Shown here: positions 1-10,755 of the stretch, piece by piece
How the letters are laid out: every line of letters starts with the position of its first letter
How positions within the stretch are numbered: the first letter of the stretch is position 1
Origin: Mycogone perniciosa
Taxonomy: Eukaryota > Ascomycota > Sordariomycetes > Hypocreales > Hypocreaceae
DNA length: 64,000 nucleotides
Reading direction: 5' to 3'
NCBI GenBank assembly: GCA_025331125.1
Contig: JAOALB010000109.1
Location: 124,001 to 188,000 of the forward strand
Notes under the pieces: model-generated
Told to the model about the DNA's origin: nothing
What the model saw: the letters and a program-made list of their open reading frames with translations, nothing else
The model's database searches: none
Made by a program: the position numbers and the translations under genes

Positions 1-3000
1 AGAGTGTCATGATGCTTGAGACAGGCAAAATTCCACCGAACATCCACTTGCATAATCCGAACCCAAACATTCCATTTGATGAGTGGAACCTCAATGTTCC
101 AACTTCGGTGATGGAATGGCCGAGCGCGGGTCTTCGTCGTATCAGTGTCAACTCGTTTGGATACGGAGGATCAAATGCACACATCATTCTAGATGATGCG
201 CACAACTACTTCGAGCAGAATCGCCTTCAAGGGACACACAATACGGAGACACCGGTTAAACAATTCATTAGGAGTATTGATGAAGCCGCAATTGGAACAT
301 ATCGCATCTTTACTACCAGCGCCCAGGATAAAGACGGCATAGGACGAGTGAAAAAGGCACTGGCCGCCTTTTTAGAAAGCAAGGCCACGACTCTAGAGAC
401 ACTGCAAGACAGCACCGAATACCTCGAAAATATTGCCTACACTCTCAGTGACCATCGATCTCATCTCCAGTGGAAGACTTTTTGCGTCGCCTCCTCCATC
501 GAGGAACTCATCACCGCCCTATCCTCCCAAAACAGCGTCCCACCTATTCATCTGTCTTCCCGCAAGCCTCACATAGCCTTTGTCTTCACTGGCCAAGGCG
601 CTCAGTGGGCTACCATGGGAATGGAGCTGATGAGCTACCCGACCTTCAGGGAGAGCATCCATGCCGCGGATCGTCACCTAAAGACTCTTGGATGCGAATG
701 GTCCGCTGAAGAGGAGCTCTCTAGGGGCAAGTCCAAGTCCAAGCTAATGAATGCTTTGTACAGCCAGGCGCTCTGCACAATACTGCAGGTCGCACTGATA
801 GATCTAGTGCAGCAATGGGGAATTTTTCCCAGAGGCCGTGGTTGGACACTCGAGCGGAGAGATTGGCGCAGCGTACTGTTTAGGGGCACTCTCTAGGGAG
901 GATGCTTGGAAAGTTGCGTATTTCAGAGGTGTAATGTCTTCGAAGCTGAGGAGCTCTGGACTTGAGGGTGCAATGATTGTACTGGGAACATCTCCTGAAG
1001 ATGCCACTAAGATCATTGCTGAGATAGCTCCCAACAAGGTTCACATTGCGTGCATCAACTCGCCCAAATCTGTCACGCTATCGGGTGACGCAGACGCAGT
1101 GGACTTGGTACTCCGAATTCTCCAGGAGAAAGGCGTCTTTGCACGCAAGTTACAAGTTGACACAGCGTACCACTCGCCTCACATGCAGACAGTCGCGCGC
1201 GAGTACTTTGACTCAATCATCGACATTGCCACTATCACGCCCAGAGCAGGCTGTAACATGTACTCTAGCGTGACGGGAGAGGCCGTCGAAGCGGATGAAT
1301 TGGGAGCCGTGTACTGGGTGAGGAACTTGATGTCACCCGTTCGCTTTGCGCCTGCGATCCAGCAGCTCGCAAAGCAAGAGAAGGGGCTAGATATTCTGGT
1401 TGAAGTAGGTCCTCATTCGGCGCTACAGGGCCCGTCGACGCAGAGTCTGCAGGGCATGGGCGTTGTCAACATGCCGTACTATTCAGTCCTTACCAGGTTC
1501 CAGAACGGTATCGAGACGGCTCTGAACCTCGTGGGGATACTTTCTACTCATGGGTACCCGATTAGATTTCGTGAGGTGAATCAGACAAGGAAGACGGCGC
1601 GACTGCTAGTCAACCTTCCTTCATACCCTTGGAATCACTCCCAGAGCCATTGGGCTGAGTCGCGAGTGGCGAGGGAGTATCGCTTGAGATCATCTCCTTA
1701 TAATCCTCTGCTGGGAGCAAAAGCGCCGAGCTTTGTTAGTGGAGAGCATGTGTGGAGGCGTCGGATTCTACTTGCCGACCAGCCCTGGATCGCGGACCAC
1801 AAGATCCAGGGGACGGTGTTTTATCCAGCAGCTGGATTCCTGGCTTCTGCCATTGAGGCAGCGCTATCTATTGCTGAGATAGGGCGAGAGGTTTCCAAAT
1901 TCCGACTGAGAGACGTTCACCTCAAGACGGCTCTGGCAATCGAGGAAACCGATCATATTGAGTACACTGTCAGCCTTCGACCGTATTCTGCGGCGACCCA
2001 AGAGACATTGTTGAGTGAGTTCATAATCACCAGCTGTCGTGACGGCAAGACTCTAGAAAAGAATTGTTACGGCCTCATAATACTAGAGTACCAAACGAAG
2101 GAGGCCAACGAAACACGGGATAATTCGCTAGCTCGCCTAGAAGACGGCCTTGTGCATTGCGACACTCTGCTCAATGCCAAGTCCTTTTATCAGTCTCTTA
2201 CCGGAATCGGCTTCCAGTACGGGCCAGCGTTCCAAAATATCAGAAATGTGTGGTTTCGCAACGGTCAGAGCCTAGGGGATGTGATCATCACAGATATTGG
2301 GTTAGATACAGTCCAACGACCTCACATAATACACCCTACCACGCTCGATGCCGTCTTCCATCTCGTCTTCGCCGCTCTTAATAAAACCCCACAGGGATTG
2401 CGGCAAGCCATGGTACCGAAAATGTTTGACGAGATTGAGGTTGACGCTAGAATCCCTTACCGGGCTGGTTCTTACTTGCAGGGTTTTGCTGACGCTACAA
2501 GACGTGGCTTTAAAGAGATTATATCTGAGATAGTGATGAGAGATAACATGAAAGGTGATCCTGTGCTCAGGATTTCAGGATTTTGCTTACAGGAAATCGG
2601 AGGGAGCGGCGGAGGTGCAGAAACAGACGTGGCGAGGAAGATTTGTAGTTCACTGGTTTGGAGGCCAGCAATCAATCTGCTGCATCCGGAAGAGCAGGTC
2701 CATATTTTCAAGCAGGCCATTGGGACAGCACGTGAGAGTTTAGAGATTGAGGAGTCCGATATCTTCGTGGCGAGCTCAATCACAGAAGTCATCAAGTTGC
2801 TACATCACTCCAACCCCAGCTTGACCATTTACGAGGTTGTTGGCAACAAAAACGCGTCTAGACCAATTCTCTTCGATATAAAAAGTCTCACAGAGGTTCT
2901 GAAGACGGCGAATTGCAAAATATGGTGCCCGGATGAAGCATCGAAACATGACGTGGAAAAAGTACTCCAAGGATCAGAGGATATTCAAGTTGATGTACAA

Positions 3001-6000
3001 AGTCTGACCGAGTCTGTGGCTCAAGAAGAGCCACAAGCGCTCAGCGACTTGATCATTCTGCCTCTGGACCTATACCCCGTGGAGAAGATGATTCAAGCCA
3101 TTCAAAAAGCCAAAACTCTGCTGGCTGATGACGGTCGACTATGTCTGACAGCCCCTCTGAGTCAAGAGACACAGGCTGAGACTCTGGGCAAAGAAGCTGG
3201 TCTGAAGAATTGGATTAAAATTCATGGCTTTGAAAATGCTGAAAAGCAGCGGAATTTGCTCATTAGTTCCAACAAATCCGGCGCCTCCTCTTCAAATGAA
3301 GCCAACGAGTCCGAGAGGGTTGTTATACTCCAGCCAGCTGTTCTATCTGAACAGGTGGTCCTTCTTTCAGAGCAGCTGAGAGACAGCTTGGTGATTCTAG
3401 GATATGATATCTCATTCCAGACATGGAGTGACAAACAATCATGGGAGAGTAAATCTTGCATTTCTCTCGTAGAAATCGACCAATCCATGTTCCACGACAT
3501 TTGAGAAGTGGACTTCAATCAAGCCAGGTCACTTATCCTCGAAGCAAAGCGTACACTTTGGGTCTCAGGACACGGTGAACCTTTTAGTTCAATCGTAAGT
3601 GGCATCGCTCGCGTTGTCCGTAACGAAGAGCCGGGGTTGGCCTTTCGCACCCTCGAGTTTGACGCGTCAGAGGGGTATTATTCTAATAAGCTCGCGGACC
3701 TTATTGTACGATCTTTTAACAATCCTAGCGCAGACAACGAGTACAAAATCATGAATGGAGTCATACACGTTAGTCGGGTGCTCGAGGACGATGGCATGAA
3801 CAGGAAGCTACACCTACTGAACCCCCAAAGTAACAAGGCTGTCAGCGAAGTGGCCATTGAAGAAGCTGCAGGGCCGTTGAAGCTCAGCATCCGGAATGCC
3901 GGTCTCTTGGATACCCTCTGCTTTGAGCTTGACTCTACCGCTGAAGCGGACCTAGCTAATGACGAGGTTGAAATCATGGTCAAGGCAACCCTAGTGAGGT
4001 AGGATGTTCATGTCCCCCAAAAACGGGCTATTTTGGGTGAAGCTAACTGAAACTAGTACAAGAGATGCGATGACAGCAATGGGCCAGCTGCCGAGCAGGG
4101 ATCTTGGATTTGCCGCGGCGGGTGTTATCCGTCAAGTCGGATCAGCTATCTCAATTCAGAGTTGGCGACCGAGTCGTGACTTGCAGCCTTGGGGGACATA
4201 GAACCATATTGCGGGTGAAGTCTGACATTTGTGGCCTGATACCTGATGAGTTGACATTCCAGGAGGCTGCAACAATACCACTGTCACACGGGACGGCATG
4301 GTATGGACTTATGCGGCTAGCTCGAGTGCAAAACGGAGAGTCCATTCTCATCCATGATGCCATTGGAAGCATAGGTCAAGCCGCCATTCAGATCGCGCAA
4401 CATGCCGGACTAGACATTTTTGTAACAGTCACTTCAGATTCTGAGAGGGAACTTATCCAAAACAACTATAGCATCCCTGACGATCGCATCTTCAGCTCAA
4501 AGACCATAGTCTTTGTTGACAACATCAGGAGAATGACTAATGGCCGAGGCGTTGATGTCATCCTTAACTCAACATCCGGGGAGACACTGCGACAGACATG
4601 GAACTGCATTGCACCATTTGGCACTTTCGTCGAGGTTGGATCAAAAATCGTGTTGGGGACTTTACATATGGATATGAAGCCGCCGGTACAGGACACGACT
4701 TTTACCAGCTTCGACCTCCACCGCGTAGCCCAACGGCGGCCTGAACTCATTAAAGAAATCCTGGCTGGTGCCCTGGACCTTGTACGCAAGGGCATAGTCA
4801 AGCCCAGTACCCCTACTACGCTCTTCCCAGCCTCAAATGTCCAAGGCGCATTCCGCTTCATGGAGTCACAGTCTTCACATGAAGCTGTCATTACATTTTC
4901 CGACAACGACGTCGTGCCCTATCTCCCTCTTCATAAACTCTCTCTCAATCTCGACCCTGAGGCTACGTATCTCCTCGCTGGTGGTCTCGGTGGTCTCGGG
5001 CGCAGCATCGCAAGAATGCTGGTTGATAATGGCGCCCGCAAAGTCTGCTTTCTTTCCCGATCAGGTGTCACATCCTCCCCCGCTCAGACTCTGATTCGAG
5101 AATTAGAGAGCCGTGATGTCCGAATACTTGTTCAATCCTGCGATATCGCGGACTCGGATGCCGTTCAAAATGCCATCACCCGATGCTCCAATGAACTTGG
5201 TCCCGTTCGCGGCGTCATCCAGTGTGCCATGGTCCTGAGAGATACTCTTTTCCGCAACATGACACATAAGCAGTGGATAGAATCAACCCGACCCAAGGTC
5301 CAGGGCACGTGGAACTTGCACCACGTACTCCCCGAGGTTGAGTTCTTCATCTCGCTGGGGTCCTTTACGGCCATTTTTGGGAACCGGGGGCAGAGCAACT
5401 ACGCCGCTGGTGGAGCCTACCAAGATGCCCTTGCGCACGCACGACGGGAGAAGGGCCAGCATGCTGTGACTATTGATGTGGGTGTTGTGCGTGATGTCGG
5501 AGCACTAGCAGAGAACGGCATGTCCAACACGCTCCGCGACTTTGAGGGACCTTACGGCTTAGATGAGGCAGAGCTACTGAACCTCGTCAAACTTGCCATC
5601 GTAGGTGATATCGCAGGCACGATCTCTCCACAGGTGCTCACTGGTCTCGCGACAGGAGGTAGTGCCTTAGCTGCAGGTGTGGAAGCGTGGTACCTCCCTG
5701 ATCCCAAATTCTCCATCATGGCGCAAATAGGCACCAAGTCTTCTCAGAAATCTAACACCCAGGACGAAGTCTCAGTGCAGACGCTCCTCTCTAGTGCAGC
5801 ATCCCTCGCCGAAGCAGCTCAAATCGTCACCTCAGCGCTCGCAGCCCGCATAGCGGCCATGCTTCAGACAGACCCCTCCGAGATCGACGTCAATCGGTTC
5901 CTGCACTCGTACGGTGTTGATTCATTGACAGCTATTCAAGTGGTGGACTAGGCGCTGCGAGAGTGCAGCGCGAAAATCACCGTACTAGACGTGATGGCTG

Positions 6001-6071
6001 GAGTGCCGATGGGTGAGACAGGGAGAACTATTGCCTTGAAGTCGGGGTGTTTACCTAAGGGTTTGGAATAG
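1..6071 (+). pseudogene. Highly reducing type I polyketide synthase, 5'-truncated by window, inactivated
   Basis: Iterative HR-PKS that would build a reduced polyketide in the cytosol. Visible in order: KS C-terminus with the conserved SFGYGGSNAH element near nt 160; AT with GQGAQW (about nt 590) and GHSSGE (844-861); DH with the HxxxGxxxxP motif (1798-1827) and partner Asp (codon 2347); a long region without a SAM motif; ER (about 4060-4900); KR with GGLGGLGRS (about 4980) and catalytic Tyr (5400); ACP with DSL serine (codon 5932). Lesions: +1 frameshift near 829-834, in-frame TGA at 3502, frameshift near 4153-4157, and TAG at 5949 where the frame continues to a stop at 6069. The TAG at 4000-4002 is not a lesion, because it lies in an intron. 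TAG 5949 fits TGG to TAG, a CpA to TpA change on the other strand. The KS start lies upstream of the window. Family assignment is certain; the product is unknown. Confidence 0.95.
3999..4056 (+). other. Spliceosomal intron in the PKS pseudogene
   Basis: Donor GTAGGA, branch-point GCTAAC at 4042-4047, acceptor CTAG. The length of 58 nt shifts frame 1 into frame 2 and joins VKAT to RDAMTAMGQL with four residues between, as in the start of HR-PKS enoylreductase domains. This explains the apparent stop at 4000-4002. Confidence 0.8.
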
Positions 6072-6323
6072 AGCAGATTCAAGTAGATAGTTACTATTTT
6101 GTTATTAAACGAATAATTAAACCCTCCTTAGATTCACTTCAGATGACCTACACAGGCCAAGATCTATCCATTATTACCCGCTATCCAATTGTACGTATAG
6201 ATTATCGCAAAATCTTGTGCGATTCACCGAATTTTAAGATCCTCGCACATCTTGTAAGAGGCAAAGAATGATTTCTGGAAACAGAGAATTGGAAGACACT
6301 CCCATGGGTAAATGATCCAGGCT

Positions 6324-7043
6324 CTAAGACCACAATTGATTATGCCATGTTGAGGGCGATTTAGACAGTTCATCTTCTTCGGAAATGTTGTGTTTTTGTT
6401 TTTTTGTCGCGCTCGACAACACCTCATCAGCATCATCTCCGTTGCCTCGCTTGTTGTCCGCCACACTTGGTGTCTGCTTCTTTTGAATCGGAGTTGCCGC
6501 CTGCAGAAAGTACTTAAGACGTTCCTCATTTTTGTCGTTGCCGTGTACGTCGTCTATTATCTCCGAAAGCCTTAGTGTTGTAGACAACTCATCGTCGGAA
6601 CTCACAACAAACCCTGGAGTTTTATATTTCGTACGGACATGAATGGCAGTTGAAGCACCCCCTGCCTTCTTCGGAAACCTTCCTAGTGTAAATGTAACAG
6701 TTTTTGCTGGTGTCAGCAGTCTTTTCGGTCCTACGGAATGCCTTTTTGTTGGTGAACTCGTCCTTTTTCCTACAACTAATGCGGCAGGCCTGTCCTGGCG
6801 TCCACTGCTCCCTTGGACTGGCTAGTCTTCCCCTGTTTCAAGTGGGAAAAAGGCGCGATACTCCCTCATTTCGTTATACAGTTCAACATCTCCGAACTTC
6901 TCTCGTCCTGCCTCACGCAACAAATAGAGGTCTTCCTCGGGAAAAAGCGTGTTCAGCATTAACCACTTCGTCCAAGTGATGTGTTTGTCGTGAATTTCGT
7001 CTTTATGCCAGATTGCTCTATAGAGCTTCTGCACAGACGCCAT
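6324..7043 (-). pseudogene. Unrecognised ORF, 239 codons interrupted by one in-frame UAG
   Basis: The frame opens at ATG 7043 (context ACAATGG) with a TATATATG-like box about 45-50 nt upstream. It runs 73 codons (starting MASVQKLYRAIWHKDEIHD) to a TAG at 6824-6822, then stays open for 165 more codons to a stop at 6326. The second part is rich in Lys, Thr, Ser, Asp and Glu, with a possible basic nuclear-localisation stretch (ATKKQK) near its end. I recognise no family. A 166-codon open frame directly after a stop is unlikely by chance in DNA of balanced composition, so the two halves probably belong together. TAG could derive from CAG or TGG by a RIP-type change. Alternatives are a real 73-aa protein, or an intron that removes the stop. 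It is convergent with the PKS. Confidence 0.4.
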
Positions 7044-7130
7044 TGTCTGTCCTTGTTGTCCCGTTCGCCACGCTCTATTCTGAAGCTAGCATATATAATC
7101 CATCTACTTCTCTTGTCATATATTTGTCGC

Positions 7131-7250
7131 CTAAGCGTAGTACATTGCCACCACCTTTGTTGCGGCGTCGTACATAGGATCGCTGGGCAAGATATTCAGA
7201 TCCTCCAACTTAATGGCAAGCGGTGGTTTGCCATCCTGGTCTTCGGCCAT
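7131..7250 (-). CDS. Small unrecognised ORF (39 aa), possible exon
   Basis: The frame begins MAEDQDGKPPLAIKLEDLN and ends in MYYA before TAG at 7133. Its acidic and hydrophobic alternation looks protein-like rather than random. It lies 87 nt upstream of the 6324-7043 frame on the same strand and may be an exon of the same decayed gene. A potential acceptor (GTCAG at the start) is visible. No family is recognised. Confidence 0.25.
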   Translation of the reverse strand: MAEDQDGKPPLAIKLEDLNILPSDPMYDAATKVVAMYYA

Positions 7251-7430
7251 CCTGACCCACACTCAGAGGCCAGCATTCAGTGACGTGCAGCTGTCGTGGA
7301 CACGGAAAAATTGGGAATAGATGGAATGTGAAGGTAGAAACAATGGTTTGTGATGTGGTTTCGTTCCTCCAATGAGGCTGTGTTGAATACTGCAAATGCA
7401 TGTGCGAAGCTCCTTAACTCCGGGTAAGGA

Positions 7431-7664
7431 TCAGTGGAAGACATCGACAGTAAAATTTTCAGGCAGATTTACTGTCATTTGTTGAGCTATCCAGGCAATA
7501 GCATTCAGCTCATGTTTCCGCTGCAGGTTGAGTATCGCAGCGTTAGCCATGAGTCTCAGGAAGCACAATGGCTGTCTAGAATTATCTCCCACATCGCTGA
7601 TGTTTATGCGCTCGAAGCTGTCAGGTATTCTGCGACGGTAGGGCTGGTTATATAATCTTGAGTG
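7431..7664 (-). pseudogene. Unrecognised open frame (77 codons), possible exon remnant
   Basis: This minus-strand frame is open between stops and contains protein-like text such as NLQRKHELNAIAWIAQQ. There is no early ATG, so it is either an internal exon or a truncated gene. It lies upstream of two other minus-strand frames (7131-7250 and 6324-7043); together they may be one decayed multi-exon gene. Function unknown. Confidence 0.25.
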
Positions 7665-8129
7665 TCAAGGGATAAGGTGAACTGTTATTCCCTGGTTGGA
7701 TACCTGTGACATGATTGGAGACAGGGGGAACAAGCAAAATGGTAGCCCTCGTCAAATTCACCCAACCTTGGGTGTAGCATAGGTGTATTAGGGAATTGAT
7801 ATGTGTTATCTAGTCAAATATAAGGAAGACATCACCGCGCTTGCCATTAGAGAAGAAAACATATATTTATAAATTCACGTTCATTCATTGGATTAAGACC
7901 TTCGACGACTCCTTGTGGAGAATCTCATTCTCCTATCAACATTGAACGAAGAATGGTGACCTCGACGACAACCTTGATCCAGCTCGAGCAGCATCCGTAG
8001 CGCGGTATCCAGCAGCACGATGTCCACCATCATGACGCTTCTGGAGAGGTGCCATCGGATATGGACCCAATCCTTGAAGCTTCTCGCATTGCTGATAAGG
8101 TACTCAACGGCGGTTTTGGCTGGGTGGTT

Positions 8130-8560
8130 ATCGTCACCTGCCCAGTTATCTGCTTTGTCGAGGGGGAAATTGCACGCCCACACACACACACAAAGACTAG
8201 TATGGAGCGCGGGAACCGCGCTGCTGATAGGACCACGAAGCCGTAATCTTATAATTTGATACTCAAAAGACACTGCGGATCATTTGATCACGACGCCAGC
8301 AGCCAGAATCAACCAACAGTCGCCTTTCTACGCCTCGGCAGCAGCAATAGCCACAGCTAGGGTCACGTATTGAAGGGGGAAGAAGGCTGAAGTGTATCAA
8401 ACTAAGTCTACCTGTTAATCTTCTATACCTATAGCTTTCCCTAATATAGTAGCTACCAAGTTAGGCAGTCAGTTCTTCTCTCGGGCAAGCAGGGGAAAAG
8501 AAATGCAAGTGCGCTGGGCCTGTCAGTTACCCACGACAAACTGCTTTTGGTTCACTACCT
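8130..8560. repeat. Diverged dispersed repeat, copy 1 (second copy 31780-32240)
   Basis: Shared blocks with 31780-32240 include GCTGATAG-ACCACGAAGCCG, AAAGACACTG followed by ATCATTTGATC, and a purine-rich AGGGGAAAAGAAAT-type stretch near the 3' end. Both copies are preceded by a TTTGTCG-GGG stretch and a CA-rich tract; copy 1 has a short (CA)n microsatellite at about 8178-8192. Both copies are in the same orientation. Origin unknown: an old mobile element or a segmental duplication. Confidence 0.6.
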
Positions 8561-9380
8561 GGAACTACAGTTAAGGTGTCATGCAGAATGCCCTTGTTCA
8601 TGAAGGCCTTGGGTCAGTGGCCAGACTGTCCTTCATTGGCTCCATCCCGCTCACCCTGATGGCTGTCCTAGCCATCGTCAATGCCCGCTTGATCCCATGG
8701 ACTGGTATTCGCCAAACCACTACACTGGGAATCTCCCTCCTAGGAATATCCCTTTTATTGAGTAGCCTTTCCGTAGGCAATGTTACTGAACAGTTTATTA
8801 CACAGGGTGTTGTTGTGGGCGTTAGTATGGGTCTGTGTTTCATGGTAACCTCATCACTCTAACATAGTACTTCAGTCGCGATCGCGGCCTCGCCAATGGT
8901 ATAGTCTCCAGTGAAGGCGGGCTTGGAGCAGCAGTTGTCAGCTATCTTCTAGATGCCCCGATTCAGCGGTTTGGTATCACTTGGGCATATCGGATTCTAG
9001 GCTTCGCCGCCTTAACTACAGGGCTTCCAGCAGCATACTCCTATCAAGACAGCCAGCTTTCTCGAATGGCAATTGTGCAAGAACCCCAAATTTGTGTTCA
9101 TGTTCGCTGAAGGAGCCATCGAAATCTTCACACTGCTTGTGCTAGCCTTTTCCCTTCCCTTCTGTAGCATGTCCATCAAGCTGTCGTCAAGCACTGGTGT
9201 CGGACTTCTGGCATCTTTCAACTTCACGTCGGCCGTATCCTGGGTGGTTTCTTCTCTGACAAATTGAGGCCACTGAATACGCTCTTCAGCTCGTTTATTC
9301 TCACTGCCATATGTATGCTTACTTTGTTGCCGGCCTCCACCACGTTGGCCCCGCTGGCAGTTTTCGTGATCTCCAGATGA
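8503..9380 (+). pseudogene. MFS transporter, monocarboxylate-transporter (MCT)-like, decayed
   Basis: Membrane transporter of the fungal MCT-like MFS family; the substrate is unknown. Recognisable blocks follow family order: TTWNYS-GVMQ near 8555-8590, a helix block ending SMGLCFM (8840), YFSRDRGLANGIVSS-GGLG (8868-8925), APIQRFGITWAYRILGFA (about 8955-9010), KNPKFVFMF (about 9080), SSSTGVGLLASFNF, and RILGGFFSDKLRPLNTLF (about 9235-9290). Lesions: TAA at 8572, frameshift plus TAG at 8860-8867, frameshift near 9050, loss of about 7 bp near 9230 (one copy of a TCGGCCG repeat), and a stop at 9378. The last four or so helices are missing; a helix-like remnant may lie at 9705-9820. Confidence 0.8.
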
Positions 9381-10644
9381 GAAACTACACAATGTTTTAC
9401 CCAAGCCGAGTAGCCACTCGAGACAAGGGGATGTGAATTGTATTTTTTTTGGCTGTCACACACTCTCTCGGATAGATCATTCGGCAAACCTACAGAGAGT
9501 GTTATGTAATGCTAACAGCCACGACTAGATGTGGTTCTAATATCCTTAATGGGCGAATCCTAATGCCTAAAGCACATACCTAAGTACTTGACGAAAAAGC
9601 CGTTGGAGTGTTTTGCGAGGCTTAATGCCAAACGCCTTTATCAAACTGTCCGTCCTATTAGGACTAGGGAACTTACAGGGTTCTGTCAGATTCACAGTTC
9701 GACCATGGGGTCTCGCTATGCCGCCGTGTTGGTCATCGGAGCTATTTCTGAAGTGGCCACCGGTATGTTGGCTACGGTTTATGGCGCTCTGTCGCATTTC
9801 ATGTCGGGGCAAAAAGGATGAGGACAAAGTCCCTGATGGCACATTTTTTCCGTGTTAGTCATCGCTTCGGGGGTAATACGGAGTGCATTACTCTTTATGA
9901 TGAAAAGGATCTGGAACGCTGAGCGGGGCTAGACAACTATTGGACGGGCGATTCCATGAACTAACCTGGCCTCCACATTCTCAATCTTTTCTAGCATTTC
10001 AGTATTATTATGTATTCTAGGTCTAGTGAAACTCCATTGAAGATTGCACCATTCTCAATTGCGATATAAATGCCTTGAAGTAATGCCGAGGCTACAGAGT
10101 ACTTTGTCTCAAAATCGACCAGTCCTCAACCACGGGGAAATATCGGGATTCAGCGGGGGGAATGGTCAATCTTGAGACATTCTAGTACCTACAGATCGGA
10201 AAATGGGATCCTGGGGTGATGCGGGGTGCGGGGTGCGGTTCAGGTTCAGGCCGGACCTTGGGTCCAGTATTTGCAGTCGAAAGAGGCAATTTCCAAGGGG
10301 GCTTTTGAGTCCCTCGCCCATAAATCCTGCTGAAAAAGATCACGGAGCGGAAGTCCTTCTAGTAGAATTTAGGTTAAGATCAGATCTATCAGAGGTATGC
10401 TGATGAAAAGTTGATTACAGTCTAAAAGCTTTAAAGCTGATCGACATTCCTCGCTGGCTTACTCAATTTGCCGAGTAAGGTTTCAAAAGCATGATCCTGG
10501 GTCCCATTCTTGATCCTTAGCTTCAGCTCGGCGATTCAGAATCATCAGAACCATACTCCCGAGACCCTTTATGTCCGAGATTTTGGGTGGACAGTATTCA
10601 GTAAGCTATTACGTGAATAGCTTTCTATTTCATCCCGCCCTGCA
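9381..10644. other. Intergenic stretch, no supported gene
   Basis: I see only short frames here. The frame at 9705-9820 contains a hydrophobic helix-like block that could be the last membrane segment of the upstream MCT pseudogene. The remainder up to the TATA box of the SDR gene has no recognisable content apart from a short GGTGCGGGGTGCGG direct repeat near 10220. Confidence 0.5.
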
Positions 10645-10653
10645 TATAAATAA
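10645..10653 (+). promoter_or_regulatory. TATA box of the SDR gene
   Basis: TATAAATAA lies 103 nt upstream of the chosen ATG at 10756, a good distance for a fungal promoter with a short leader. Confidence 0.6.
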
Positions 10654-10755
10654 GGGTCGTTTGTGAAGTATATTTATTTTACGAATCTCAATCAAATCAC
10701 ACATAACTTGGCAATACGAGATTTCCCATTATTATCACGGCATATATCCTTCATC

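Noticed and set aside
4000..4002. In-frame TAG in the PKS as another nonsense mutation
   Set aside because: It lies inside a 58-nt intron with GTAGGA donor, GCTAAC branch point and CTAG acceptor; splicing restores the conserved ER start.
7893..8273. 126-codon minus-strand frame as a gene
   Set aside because: It overlaps the dispersed repeat and the CA microsatellite and has no recognisable domain; the second repeat copy does not preserve the frame.
10663..10755. 31-codon N-terminal extension of the SDR
   Set aside because: It begins 10 nt after the TATA box and is not part of the family; the ATG at 10756 fits family length.
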